Positions 35,198 to 44,344 of a stretch of DNA of 64,000 bases are shown here, in pieces. Source of the stretch: Salipiger pallidus (lineage in GTDB: Bacteria > Pseudomonadota > Alphaproteobacteria > Rhodobacterales > Rhodobacteraceae); the NCBI RefSeq assembly GCF_014643635.1, contig NZ_BMJV01000001.1, positions 1,060,925-1,124,924 on the forward strand. Direction: 5' to 3'. The notes under the pieces were generated by a model, which was not told where the DNA came from, ran no database searches, and was given only the letters and a program-made list of their open reading frames with translations. Each line of letters starts with the position of its first letter. Positions within the stretch are counted from its first letter, which is position 1. The translations under genes were made by a program, and so were the position numbers.

Positions 35198-36235
35198 ATG
35201 AGCGACGTTCTGACCTTTACGGACCGGGGCATCTACTGCCCGGCAGGCGATTTCCACATCGACCCGTGGCGCCCGGTGGACCGGGCGCTGATCACTCATG
35301 GCCATTCCGACCACGCCCGCCCCGGCCATGGCGCCTATCTCGCCACGGAGGGCGCCGCCCCGGTGATCCGCCATAGGCTGGGGGCTGACATCACGCTCGA
35401 GACCATCCGCTATGGCGAGGAACGGCGCATCGGCAGAGCCACCGTCAGCTTCCATCCCGCCGGGCATATCCCCGGTTCGGCGCAGGTGCGCGTGGAGGTG
35501 GGCGGCGAGGTCTGGGTGGTCTCTGGCGATTACAAGCTGGCGCCGGACGGACTGTGCGAGACGTTCGAGCCCATCCGCTGCCACGCCTTCATCACCGAAT
35601 GCACTTTCGGCCTGCCGGTGTTCAAATGGGCCCCGCAGGCGCAGGTTGCTGCCGAGATCAACGACTGGTGGGCCGATTGCGCCGCCTCAGGGCGGACCGC
35701 GATGCTGGGGGCTTATTCGCTCGGCAAGGCTCAGCGCCTCCTCGCGCTGGTCGATCCGGGCATCGGGCCCATCCTCACCCATGGCGCGGTCGAAAACACC
35801 AACGAAGTGCTCCGCGCGCAAGGCTATACCCTGCCGCGCACGTTGCGGGTGACGCCGGATCTGGACCCCAAACACCACATGAAACAGCACGGGGGCGCGC
35901 TGGTGATCGCGCCGCCCTCGGCGCTTGGCACGCCATGGGCGCGGCGCTTCGGCGCGGTGTCGGCGGGGGTCGCCTCGGGGTGGATGCGCATGCGCGGAGT
36001 GCGGCGGCGGCGCGGCGCGGACCGGGGCTTCGTGCTGTCGGACCATGCCGACTGGGCCGAGCTGCAGACCGCCATCCGCGAGACCGGCGCAGAGCGCATT
36101 TTTGCAACTCACGGCTACACCGAGATCTTTTCGCAGTGGCTTGCCTCCGAAGGCTATGACGCCAAGGTCGTGCCCACCGAGTTCGGCACCGAAGATGACA
36201 GTGCCGAAGGCGACAGCCACGGGGACGCCGCATGA
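35198..36235 (+). CDS. Ligase-associated DNA exonuclease, metallo-beta-lactamase fold
   Basis: A 345-aa beta-CASP-like nuclease of the ligase-associated family. The metal motif is 'LITHGHSDHARPGHG' (HxHxDH), followed by 'VSFHPAGHIPGSAQVRVE', 'GDYKLAPDGLCETFEP' and the C-terminal 'FVLSDHADW...IFATHGYTEIF'. ATG 35198 (MSDVLTF) is used; ATG 35186 is four codons upstream. The stop overlaps the ligase start by 4 nt. Proteins of this set act in DNA repair together with the ATP-dependent ligase, and commonly with an Lhr helicase and a phosphoesterase, which are not seen here. Confidence 0.9.
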   Translation: MSDVLTFTDRGIYCPAGDFHIDPWRPVDRALITHGHSDHARPGHGAYLATEGAAPVIRHRLGADITLETIRYGEERRIGRATVSFHPAGHIPGSAQVRVEVGGEVWVVSGDYKLAPDGLCETFEPIRCHAFITECTFGLPVFKWAPQAQVAAEINDWWADCAASGRTAMLGAYSLGKAQRLLALVDPGIGPILTHGAVENTNEVLRAQGYTLPRTLRVTPDLDPKHHMKQHGGALVIAPPSALGTPWARRFGAVSAGVASGWMRMRGVRRRRGADRGFVLSDHADWAELQTAIRETGAERIFATHGYTEIFSQWLASEGYDAKVVPTEFGTEDDSAEGDSHGDAA

Positions 36236-37824
36236 AGGCCTTTGCCACCCTTTTCACCGCCATCGACCAGAGCACAAAAACCACGGTCAAGACCGCCGCG
36301 CTGGCCGAGTATTTCCGCACCGCCCCGGCGCAGGACAAGCTGTGGTGCGTCGCGCTGTTCTCGGGCCGCCGCCCAAAACGCGCGGTGACCACGACACAGC
36401 TGCGCGAATGGGCTGCCGAGCGCGCCGGGCTGCCGCTCTGGCTGGTCGAGGAAAGCTACCCGGTGGTAGGCGATCTGGCAGAGACCATCGCCCTGATCCT
36501 GCCCCCCGCGCAGCATGAGGGCGACGCCAGCCTCACCACATGGATCGAGGGGCTACTGGAATACCCCGCGCTGGATCTCGAAACCCGCAAGGCCCGTATC
36601 CTAGAGGCGTGGGACCAGCTCGATGAGACCGGGCGGTTCCTCTTCAACAAGCTCATCACCGGGGGCTTTCGCATCGGCATCAGCCGCAAGCTGATGACCC
36701 GCGCGCTGGCGCAGGCCACCGGGCAGGACGAAGCAGCCATGGCCCTGCGTCTGATGGGCGACTGGACGCCGCAGAGTACTTCGTGGGAGCGGCTCATCGA
36801 GAACCCCACACCCGAAGAGGACGACAGCCGACCCTACCCTTTCTACCTCGCTTACCAGTTAGAGACGGCGCCCGGGGATCTGGGCAACCCGCACGATTGG
36901 CAGGCGGAATGGAAGTGGGACGGCATCCGCGGCCAGCTGATCCTGCGCGGCGGCGCACACCACGTCTGGTCCCGTGGCGAAGAGCTGATGACTGACCGTT
37001 TTCCGGAACTCGCCCGCGCACTGGATTTCCTTCCCGAAGGCCTAGTCTTCGACGGCGAAATCGTCGCGTGGGACGGCACGCAGCCTCTGCCCTTCAACAC
37101 GCTTCAGCCGCGCATCGGGCGCAAAACCGTACCGAAGAAGCTGCTCAGGGACGCGCCCGTGGTGCTGCTGGCCTACGATCTGCTCGAGGCAGACGGCACG
37201 GACCTGAGGGACACGCCACTCAAGAAACGTCGCGCCCGACTGGATCAGCTTCTCGAGGGCCTGCCACCTGACGCCCCGGTACGCCCGTCCCCGGTAATCG
37301 GCTTTGACGACTGGGAGGCGCTTGCGCAGGTCCGCGCCACCGCGCGCGAGGAACGCGCCGAGGGGCTGATGCTCAAACGCCTTGATGCACCCTACCTTGC
37401 GGGGCGCAAGAAGGGCGACTGGTGGAAATGGAAGCTCGATCCGCTGACCGTCGATGCGGTGATGATCTATGCTCAGCAGGGCAGCGGACGGCGGGCGAAC
37501 CTCTTTACCGACTTCACCTTCGCGGCATGGAACGGCAATGAACTGGTACCCTTCACCAAGGCTTATTCAGGGCTCACCGACGCAGAGTTCAACCGCATCA
37601 CGGCTTGGGTGCGCCGCAACACGCAGCAGCGCTTCGGCCCGGTGCGGCAGGTAAAGCCCGAACTGGTGTTCGAGATCGCCTTCGAGGGCATCCAGCCCTC
37701 GCCCCGCCACAAGTCCGGGCTGTCCCTGCGGTTCCCCCGCATGGCGCGCTGGCGCGAGGACAAGCCCGCGCAGGAGGCCAACACTCTGGACGACCTGCGC
37801 GAGATGCTGGCGCTATACGGCTAA
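36232..37824 (+). CDS. ATP-dependent DNA ligase
   Basis: A 530-aa ligase. The N-terminal helical DNA-binding domain (about 1-200) is followed by the adenylation domain. Its motif I is 'EWKWDGIRGQ' with the catalytic Lys at about 228, motif III 'LVFDGEIVAW', motif IV 'AEGLMLKRLDAPYLAG' and motif V 'DWWKWKLDPLTVDAVM'. A C-terminal OB domain ends with 'PRMARWREDKPAQEA'. It forms a two-gene unit with the exonuclease. Such ligases supplement the essential NAD-dependent LigA in repair. Confidence 0.94.
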   Translation: MKAFATLFTAIDQSTKTTVKTAALAEYFRTAPAQDKLWCVALFSGRRPKRAVTTTQLREWAAERAGLPLWLVEESYPVVGDLAETIALILPPAQHEGDASLTTWIEGLLEYPALDLETRKARILEAWDQLDETGRFLFNKLITGGFRIGISRKLMTRALAQATGQDEAAMALRLMGDWTPQSTSWERLIENPTPEEDDSRPYPFYLAYQLETAPGDLGNPHDWQAEWKWDGIRGQLILRGGAHHVWSRGEELMTDRFPELARALDFLPEGLVFDGEIVAWDGTQPLPFNTLQPRIGRKTVPKKLLRDAPVVLLAYDLLEADGTDLRDTPLKKRRARLDQLLEGLPPDAPVRPSPVIGFDDWEALAQVRATAREERAEGLMLKRLDAPYLAGRKKGDWWKWKLDPLTVDAVMIYAQQGSGRRANLFTDFTFAAWNGNELVPFTKAYSGLTDAEFNRITAWVRRNTQQRFGPVRQVKPELVFEIAFEGIQPSPRHKSGLSLRFPRMARWREDKPAQEANTLDDLREMLALYG

Positions 37825-37826
37825 GG

Positions 37827-38380
37827 TCAGGCAAAGGAGCCCACCAGCCCCACCGTGCCGCCTATGCCGGCCACCGTCACGTTGCACGAGGTGTCGCCCG
37901 AGGACACCTCGACGGTCTCGCCCGCGTCGACCGACTGCGTGGTCCAGCCGTACACCGAGGCGCGGGCAGCGCTGCCCTCAGCCGCCAGGGACGGCACGAA
38001 GACGACAGCCTCTCGGCCTGCACCGGCGTCTCGCCCATTCCAAGGCCATTCTCGGGGGCCTCGGTCTGCGCGGCGTCATCGCCCCCGGCATCCTGTTCTC
38101 CCTGTTCCGTGTCGGCGTCGTCCGACTGATCCACGTCCCACTGTCCGGCGCCTGCCTCCCCGGCACCGGCCCCCGCCTCTTAAGCCATCCCGCAGTCGGC
38201 CCCGAGGGTCACCGTGCCCTTGGCCAGCTCCATCACCACAACGCTGCAATCGGCCTCGCCCGTGCTCACCATGGTCGCGCCGCCCGACCCGAGGCTCACG
38301 TCCCTGCCGTTCACCCGCAGCCGCGCGGCCACACCCGCCGTGCCCAGCCACGACACGACACGACACGACACGAACGCACC
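37827..38380 (-). pseudogene. Decayed minus-strand gene(s) with in-frame stop, frameshift and pentanucleotide repeat
   Basis: No intact gene fits this interval, yet protein-like pieces are visible on the minus strand. A first piece ends 'STGEADCSVVVMELAKGTVTLGADCGMA' at a TAA (38180-38182). The same frame then continues with an acidic linker (DQSDDADTEQGEQD...AAQTEAPENGLGMGE). Near 38010 the coherent frame shifts by one and runs 'EAVVFVPSLAAEGSAARAS...VTVAGIGGTVGLVGSFA' to a TGA at 37827-37829. A CGACA repeat lies at the 5' side. The family is not recognised; two adjacent short genes are an alternative reading. Confidence 0.4.
38351..38370. repeat. Pentanucleotide microsatellite (CGACA)4 with partial flanking units
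   Basis: Four perfect CGACA units, with near-matching bases on both sides, inside the decayed minus-strand locus. A 5-bp unit would shift the reading frame with each gain or loss. Confidence 0.8.
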
Positions 38381-38546
38381 GCGCCGCCCCATTGCAAGGC
38401 GAGCGGCGATTGCGCCCGCACCCAAGAATGCAGCCGGAAGTCGGTGCCACGCCAAACCGCCGCACTGCCAAATTCGCGCCGCGCCATTGCCTTGCAGGGG
38501 CGTGCGACCCTATGTCTGAGGACAAACACTGCATGCGAGGACCAAG

Positions 38547-40373
38547 ATGACGTTCGCCTTTTCCCACACCAGCCCCGTTCGGGACGCCAATGCCTCTGCC
38601 GGAGGCCGCGATCTGGGCGCCCTGCCCGAGTGGGATCTGTCCGATCTCTACCCCTCCCAGGACGCCGCCGAACTGAAGCGCGATCTCGACTGGCTCGAGG
38701 ATGCCTGCGCCCGCTTCTCCGAGGATTTCGAAGGCAAGATCGCCGGGCTCTCCCCCGAGGGTTTCCTCGACATGGTCAAGCGCCACGAGCGGATCGAGGC
38801 GGTGGGCGGACGCCTGATGTCCTACGCGGGCCTGCGCTACTACCAGCAAACCACCGATGCGGAACGCGCCAAGTTCCTCTCGGACCTGCAGGAAAAGGTG
38901 ACGATCTACACCACACCGCTGGTTTTCTTCACCCTGGAGCTCAACACCCTCGAGGATGACGCCTACGCCGCGCTCTTCGAGGATGCGGACCTCGCCCGCT
39001 ACAAGCCTGCCTTCGACCGCGTCCGCGCAATGAAGCCCTACCAGCTCTCGGATGAGCTGGAACACTTCCTGCATGACATGGGCGTCGTCGGGGATGCTTG
39101 GATGAAGCTCTTCGACGAGACGATCTCGGGCCTCGTGTTCACGATCGGAGGCGAGGAAGTCGGCATCGAGACCGCTCTCACCGAGCTCACCGAACAGGAC
39201 CGGTCGCGCCGCGAGGCCGCCGCCCATGAGCTTGCCCGCGTCTTTGGCGAGAACATCCGCACCTTTGCCCGCGTCCATAACACGCAGGCCAAGGAAAAGG
39301 AGATCATGGACCGTTGGCGGGGCATGCCTTCGGCCCAGATGGGCCGCCACCTCAGCAACGACGTGGAACCCGAGGTGGTCGAGGCGCTGCGCGACGCGGT
39401 GGTGAACGCCTACCCGCGCTTGTCGCACCGCTACTATGCGCTTAAGGCGAAATGGCTCGGGCTCGACACCATGCAGGTTTGGGACCGTAACGCACCCCTG
39501 CCCATGGAATCCGACCGCATCGTCGGCTGGGACGAGGCCCGCAACACCGTGATGGACGCCTACGAAGGCTTCGATCCACGCATGTCCGAGATCGCCGAGC
39601 CGTTTTTCACCAAGGGCTGGATCGACGCCGCGGTGACGCAAGGCAAGGCCCCCGGCGCCTTCGCCCACCCCACGGTAACCGATGTGCACCCCTACGTGAT
39701 GCTCAACTACCTTGGCAAACCGCGTGACGTGATGACCCTCGCGCACGAGCTGGGCCATGGCGTCCACCAGGTGCTGGCGGCGGGCCAGGGCGAAATGCTC
39801 GCCTCCACGCCCCTCACCCTGGCGGAAACCGCGTCGGTTTTCGGCGAGATGCTGACCTTCCGGTCCATGCTCGACCGCACCACCGACCCCAAGGAGCGCA
39901 AGGTCCTGCTCGCAGGCAAGGTCGAGGACATGATCAACACGGTGGTCCGCCAGATCGCCTTCTACGATTTCGAATGCAAACTGCACGAGGCGCGCCGCGG
40001 CGGGGAACTCACCCCTGACGACATCAACGCCCTGTGGATGTCGGTACAGGCCGAAAGCCTCGGGCCCGTCTTCGAGTACATGCCGGGATACGAGACCTTC
40101 TGGGCCTACGTTCCTCACTTCGTGCACTCGCCCTTCTACGTCTACGCCTATGCCTTCGGCGACGGCCTGGTGAACGCGCTCTACGCCGAGTTCCAGCAAA
40201 ACCCCGATGGCTTCCAGGACAAGTACTTCGAGATGCTCAAGGCTGGCGGCTCCAAGCATCACAGCGACCTGCTGGCACCCTTCGGCCTCGATGCGTCCGA
40301 TCCCAAGTTCTGGGACAAGGGCCTGTCGATGATCGAAGGCTTCATCGACGAACTCGAAGCCATGGAAGACTGA
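38547..40373 (+). CDS. pepF: M3-family oligoendopeptidase PepF
   Basis: A 608-aa cytosolic zinc metallopeptidase. The HExxH motif is in 'TLAHELGHGVHQVL' (about 398-403), followed by 'LTLAETASVFGEML' with the third zinc ligand Glu about 25 residues on. The N-terminal helical lobe and the C-terminal 'FVHSPFYVYAYAFGDGLVNALY' match PepF/M3B. The enzyme cleaves short peptides. A GC-rich hairpin at 40393-40423 lies 20 bp after the stop. Confidence 0.95.
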   Translation: MTFAFSHTSPVRDANASAGGRDLGALPEWDLSDLYPSQDAAELKRDLDWLEDACARFSEDFEGKIAGLSPEGFLDMVKRHERIEAVGGRLMSYAGLRYYQQTTDAERAKFLSDLQEKVTIYTTPLVFFTLELNTLEDDAYAALFEDADLARYKPAFDRVRAMKPYQLSDELEHFLHDMGVVGDAWMKLFDETISGLVFTIGGEEVGIETALTELTEQDRSRREAAAHELARVFGENIRTFARVHNTQAKEKEIMDRWRGMPSAQMGRHLSNDVEPEVVEALRDAVVNAYPRLSHRYYALKAKWLGLDTMQVWDRNAPLPMESDRIVGWDEARNTVMDAYEGFDPRMSEIAEPFFTKGWIDAAVTQGKAPGAFAHPTVTDVHPYVMLNYLGKPRDVMTLAHELGHGVHQVLAAGQGEMLASTPLTLAETASVFGEMLTFRSMLDRTTDPKERKVLLAGKVEDMINTVVRQIAFYDFECKLHEARRGGELTPDDINALWMSVQAESLGPVFEYMPGYETFWAYVPHFVHSPFYVYAYAFGDGLVNALYAEFQQNPDGFQDKYFEMLKAGGSKHHSDLLAPFGLDASDPKFWDKGLSMIEGFIDELEAMED

Positions 40374-40392
40374 CGCCTGCAAGTCGGTTCCA

Positions 40393-40423
40393 GTGCGCCC
40401 GGGAGTCCCCGTCCCGGGCGCAC
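40393..40423 (+). terminator. Hairpin after pepF
   Basis: Perfect 12-bp inverted repeat GTGCGCCCGGGA/TCCCGGGCGCAC with a 7-nt loop; followed by a pyrimidine-rich stretch rather than a clean T run. Confidence 0.65.
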
Positions 40424-40553
40424 CCTGTCCTTCTTCTCTTTCCAAAACCGCAGGTGTCGGCAGGCCTCCACCGGCCCAAGCATTGACATGACGCGCGACG
40501 CCGCCGCCATTGACTTGGCGGGGCAGCGCACAAACATCTGTCCTTCCTCGAGA

Positions 40554-40871
40554 ATGGACCCACAGATGCCCCGCCGCAGCTTCAAGCAGATGACCCGACG
40601 CTTCCTCGTCCGCGTACGCCGCCGCGTGCCGCCGGGCTTACGCCTGCTTCTCGGCGCACTGCTGATGGTAGGAGGCGTCTTCGGCTTCCTGCCCATCTTG
40701 GGCTTTTGGATGATTCCCCTCGGCGTCGCCGTGGCCGCGCTCGACGTGGTGCCGCTCTGGCGCGCCGGACTGCGCCGCGCCGGCATCTTCGGTGGTGACG
40801 AAAAGGACCAGACGCACCCCGAAGCGCGAACCAGACCGCGGCCCGCCAAAAGTCAGAAACCAACCGACTAA
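40554..40871 (+). CDS. Small membrane protein with basic N-terminus, unknown function
   Basis: About 105 aa. A strongly basic N-terminus (RRSFKQMTRRFLVRVRRRVP) precedes one hydrophobic hairpin, 'LLLGALLMVGGVFGFLPILGFWMIPLGVAVAALDVV', which looks like two short membrane helices around a Pro-Gly turn, then a charged tail. The start is uncertain: ATG 40554 or 40566 give the conserved-looking protein, and the frame extends to 40488 without an obvious ribosome site. No function recognised. Confidence 0.65.
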   Translation: MDPQMPRRSFKQMTRRFLVRVRRRVPPGLRLLLGALLMVGGVFGFLPILGFWMIPLGVAVAALDVVPLWRAGLRRAGIFGGDEKDQTHPEARTRPRPAKSQKPTD

Positions 40872-41046
40872 GCGTCAGGCCCCCACGGGCCCGAGGCAAG
40901 GCTCATGCCGCAGGCGAGACGACCTGTGCGTCAGCGCCTGCGCTTCGCCGCACGGCCTCGTTCCGCGAACAAGCCGCCCTTGCCCAACATGATCTGACAA
41001 AGCCGCCGCGGCCTTGCAGGCTGCGGCGGCCAGCATCTGCTCCGGC

Positions 41047-41316
41047 TCACTTCAGCTGCGAATCCTTCGACCCACGCCGGTTGAAACCACCGCGCGCCTT
41101 GAAGGTGCCGTCCCGCTCTTGCTGACAGTCGATGCACAGCTTCACTCCCGGCCGCGCAAGGCGGCGGGCCTCGGGGATCTCTTCACCACATTCTGCGCAT
41201 TCGGTCAGGCTCTCGCCCACCGGCTGAGACCGGGCGCGCATGCGCTCCAGCTCCTCGGAAATCGATGCTTCGATCTGTTCGTTCACCGCTCCGTCGCGGC
41301 TCCAGCCTCCGGCCAT
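41047..41316 (-). CDS. DksA/TraR-type C4 zinc-finger protein
   Basis: An 89-aa protein with the four-Cys finger 'ECAECGEEIPEARRLARPGVKLCIDCQ' of the DksA/TraR family preceded by an acidic helix 'NEQIEASISEELERMRA'. The N-terminal coiled coil of full DksA is very short here, as in TraR and YbiI-like proteins. The ATG at 41316 has a perfect AGGAGGTG five bases upstream. Such proteins bind the RNA polymerase secondary channel; the specific role is not known. Confidence 0.9.
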   Translation of the reverse strand: MAGGWSRDGAVNEQIEASISEELERMRARSQPVGESLTECAECGEEIPEARRLARPGVKLCIDCQQERDGTFKARGGFNRRGSKDSQLK

Positions 41317-41437
41317 GGCAGCACCTCCTGAATGGCAAGGATATGCCGATGCGCCGAACGGTTCCAGCCCCCACGCCTCACCAGAAGTTGACATCGGCGG
41401 CACCACGCTATCATTCCCCTAGCAAGGAGACCTGCCC

Positions 41438-41965
41438 ATGCCCCGCTTCATCGCCCCCTTCGCCCTCGCTGCCATCACCGCCTTTGCGGCGCTGCCCGTG
41501 GCCGCCTCCGACGGCTTCACCTTCGACAGCATCGACGGCGGTACTATCGACACAGGCGACTGGCAGGGCCAGCCGGTGCTCGTGGTCAACACCGCCTCGC
41601 GCTGCGGCTTCACCCCACAATTCGACGGGCTTCAGGAGCTCTATGACCGCTACCGCGACGAGGGACTCGTGGTGCTTACCGTGCCGTCGAACGATTTCCG
41701 GCAGGAACTGGGCTCCGAACAGGAAGTGAAGGACTTCTGCGAGCTGAACTTCGACCTCGACATGCCGATGACCACGATCACCCATGTCACCGGCACCGAC
41801 GCGCACCCACTTTACCAGTGGCTCGCGGACGAAGGCTTCACACCCGGCTGGAACTTCAACAAGGCGCTCATCGGCCCCGATGGCAGCTTCGTGAGCGGCT
41901 GGGGCGCTGCCACCAAACCGATGTCGAACGCGATCACCTCGAAGATCGAGGCGCTGCTGGACTGA
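41438..41965 (+). CDS. Exported glutathione peroxidase-like protein
   Basis: A 175-aa thioredoxin-fold peroxidase with a signal peptide ending around 'PVAAS' (residue 24). The peroxidatic Cys is Cys56 in 'VNTASRCGFTPQ', and the 'PGWNFNKALIG' segment supplies the Trp and Asn of the Gpx tetrad. The usual 'PCNQF' reads 'PSNDF', so the conserved Gln and second Cys are replaced. As it is exported, thioredoxin-like reductants rather than glutathione are likely. Substrate unknown. Confidence 0.88.
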   Translation: MPRFIAPFALAAITAFAALPVAASDGFTFDSIDGGTIDTGDWQGQPVLVVNTASRCGFTPQFDGLQELYDRYRDEGLVVLTVPSNDFRQELGSEQEVKDFCELNFDLDMPMTTITHVTGTDAHPLYQWLADEGFTPGWNFNKALIGPDGSFVSGWGAATKPMSNAITSKIEALLD

Positions 41966-42041
41966 CCATTCGACGGCCCGTCAGCAGCACCACATCCCGG
42001 TCCGCCGGACGTCACCCTCGCAAGACGCTCTACCGGCCCGC

Positions 42042-42752
42042 TCAGCGCTGCGCCCGGCGCCATCCGGCAGCGCGAGCGTCGGCTTCCGAGCAGAACCAGC
42101 GCTCGCCCTTCGTCTCATCGATGCGGGTGGGCTCGTACCACTGCTGTCCCGGCACATGGTAGATACGCTCGCCCGAGCTCGAGATATTGCCCTTGATGAC
42201 ACATCCCGCGGGCGCCGCGGCAAGGTTCACCGCCGCCCGCCCGGCCCGCGCATTGGCGCGATATTCCGAGGGCAGTTCGACACCGGAGCCATGCAACCCC
42301 CGTTCAGCGATCACCGCGCTCTTCTCGTCCAGATCATAGGCCATGGAATAGCGCCGGTACGCAAAGGCGAGCCCGTCCTGAACCAGCACCCGCCCCATAT
42401 CCTGGCCATCGACCAGGCAGCGGGCCACGATGCGGCCATAGCGGTCCAAGTCCTGCTGTTCGCAAATCGCCTCGCGCCCCTCGTAGCGATCTCGGACCGC
42501 ATCGGACACCCATGCGCCGCAGGCCCACATGGGGGTGCCGTCCCCGCCGCACATCTGGTCCTGCTCGGGCGTGTCGATCCCGTGCAGGCGGACCCGCGCC
42601 CCATCGACGTCGATGGTGTCACCATCGATGACATGAATGGCACCGGTCGGGCCGGCGCCACGGACCGCGGTATTGGTCGACGCCGCGCTGGCGGGCATCG
42701 CAAGCCCGCCCGGCATGAGCGCCAGCAAGAGGAAATAGAGGATATGTCGCAT
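42042..42752 (-). CDS. Exported thermonuclease-family (SNase-like) protein
   Basis: A 236-aa protein with a cleavable signal (LLALMPGGLAMPASAAS). The SNase core runs 'VIDGDTIDVDGARVRLHGIDTPEQDQMC', with the Asp/Arg/Glu catalytic set (D in DGDT, R in RLHGID, E in TPEQ), then 'DRYGRIVARCLVDGQDMGRVLVQDGLAFAYRRYS'. The C-terminal ~60 residues ('CVIKGNISSSGERIYHVPGQQWYEPTRID...WFCSEADARAAGWRRA') form a Cys-containing domain often attached to such nucleases. Probably periplasmic or secreted. Confidence 0.9.
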   Translation of the reverse strand: MRHILYFLLLALMPGGLAMPASAASTNTAVRGAGPTGAIHVIDGDTIDVDGARVRLHGIDTPEQDQMCGGDGTPMWACGAWVSDAVRDRYEGREAICEQQDLDRYGRIVARCLVDGQDMGRVLVQDGLAFAYRRYSMAYDLDEKSAVIAERGLHGSGVELPSEYRANARAGRAAVNLAAAPAGCVIKGNISSSGERIYHVPGQQWYEPTRIDETKGERWFCSEADARAAGWRRAQR

Positions 42753-42921
42753 GATGCCGGAATCAGGGAGGATTTCGGCAATACTACGACAGGACGCATA
42801 GAACGGTTAAGGAATTGTTAACGCTGGAATGAGCAAGACATGCTTGACGCGACGCCTGCGTCAGACCGCCCCAGGGCCAATGCCGCGCCCCCGCCTCAAC
42901 GGCGGGCACACGGCCCCCAAA

Positions 42922-43119
42922 TCAAAGCTCCAACGTGCCTAGCACCGTATTGCGCGGCAGGCGCGCGACCTCCATGCCGCCGTTCGTGCGGCGCAGGTTG
43001 TAGCCGTAGCCCCGCATCCGGAACCGCCATTCCGCCTCGCTCAGGACCTTCGCGCGTTCGCGCAGCAGGAACTCGCGGACTTCGGTCATATCTTCGGTAA
43101 GCTTGTTATCTGCAAACAT
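42922..43119 (-). CDS. Small basic protein of unknown function
   Basis: A 65-aa protein beginning MFADNKLTEDM and containing 'EVREFLLRERAKVLSEAEWRFRMRGYGYNLRRTNGGMEVARLP'. The ATG at 43119 has GGAGA five bases upstream, which decides it over ATG 43131. No domain recognised; the amphipathic helix and strand-rich end look like a genuine protein. It is followed on the same strand by nothing close and preceded by an AT-richer promoter-like interval. Confidence 0.65.
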   Translation of the reverse strand: MFADNKLTEDMTEVREFLLRERAKVLSEAEWRFRMRGYGYNLRRTNGGMEVARLPRNTVLGTLEL

Positions 43120-43238
43120 CGTACTCTCCATAAGCTCGTTACCACGGTAAGAAGATTGGTCGCGGATTCGGGCAGGATTGTGCAAATGCGGAGGATTTTC
43201 CAAGAATTGGAAACGATCCGTTTCGCACCACTCAAAGG

Positions 43239-44135
43239 CTAGTGAACAGCCTCGTCCGCCCTCGGAGCCACGCGCCGCTTCAGCACCGCCTCGCGCAATG
43301 TAATGAAGAGCACCGACCCGAGGATCACCACGCCCCCGGCGATGACCCAAGGGTCCACCGGCTCGGCGAAGAACAGCGCGCCAAGGATCACGGACCAAAC
43401 CAGCTGCAGGAAGGTCACCGGCTGCGTCACCGTCACCGGGGCCGCCGCAAAGGCCAGCGTCATGGTGTAATGCGCCGTGGTGGCAAAGCAGGCCACGGCA
43501 AGCAGGATGCCCACGTCGGCCCAGCTGGGCGTCACCCAGACCGCCGCGGCGAAGGGCGCAAGGCCGATCGTCACCGACACCGACAGCAGCGCCACCACGG
43601 CGGCGGCGCTCATCTCGCCCGAGACGATCTTGGCCACGAGGTAGGAGATCGAGAAAAAGAACGCTGTCACCAGCATGGCGAAATGGCCGGTGTCGAGCTC
43701 GCGGAAGCCCGGCCTAAGGATCAGCAGCGCCCCACCCAGCGCCACGACGATGGCAAGGATGCGGCGTATGGCCATGCGCTCGCGCAAGACGACCACCGCA
43801 AGGATACTGACGTAGATCGGCGTAAGGTAGTTCATCGCCGTCACCTCGGCGAGCGGGATGCGGGTCATGGCGTAGAACCAGCACATCACCCCCAGCGTCT
43901 GTGACACCCCGCGCACGCCTGTGAGGACCCATTGCCTTCGGGTCAGGCGCAGCCCCAAAAGGTCGCGCCACATTGGCAGCAGGAACACCAGCCCCAGCGC
44001 AAAGCGCAGGAAGGCCGATTGCGCCGCCGGCACGCGTCCGCCCAGAACTTTGACGAGCGCCGTGACACCGACGAAGCACAGGCCGGTGACGACCATCCAC
44101 AGGATACCCCGCACCGGGGCCGACAACTTGTTCAT
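43239..44135 (-). CDS. EamA/DMT-family transporter
   Basis: A 298-aa integral membrane protein with ten hydrophobic helices in two EamA repeats, e.g. 'WMVVTGLCFVGVTALVKVL', 'PLAEVTAMNYLTPIYVSILAVVVLRERM' (end of repeat 1) and 'PVTVTQPVTFLQLVWSVILGALFFAEPVDPWVIAGGVVILG' (end of repeat 2). ATG 44135 (MNKLSAPV) is used; the frame extends to 44171. Substrate of the export is not predictable. Confidence 0.88.
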   Translation of the reverse strand: MNKLSAPVRGILWMVVTGLCFVGVTALVKVLGGRVPAAQSAFLRFALGLVFLLPMWRDLLGLRLTRRQWVLTGVRGVSQTLGVMCWFYAMTRIPLAEVTAMNYLTPIYVSILAVVVLRERMAIRRILAIVVALGGALLILRPGFRELDTGHFAMLVTAFFFSISYLVAKIVSGEMSAAAVVALLSVSVTIGLAPFAAAVWVTPSWADVGILLAVACFATTAHYTMTLAFAAAPVTVTQPVTFLQLVWSVILGALFFAEPVDPWVIAGGVVILGSVLFITLREAVLKRRVAPRADEAVH

Positions 44136-44344
44136 GACCGCGACATGACCCCGCGAAGCGCGCGGGTGCAAGTGCTATCCCCGCAAGCCCGGCCCGGGAG
44201 CGAGAGGACAGGAATTCGGGATAGGGTAGACAGGGGCGCCCCCCTTGCAACCATGCCCCGGTGACAGGCCCCACCATGGGGGCACGGTGTCAGGGCCCCG
44301 CTATCAGCATTCCTGCCTGATGCCCCCGTCTGGGCCCTGGAGTA

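Noticed and set aside
38076-40445. 789-codon minus-strand open frame over pepF
   Set aside because: Antisense shadow of pepF; no recognisable motifs and typical high-GC codon mirror composition. Its far end happens to include the decayed locus.
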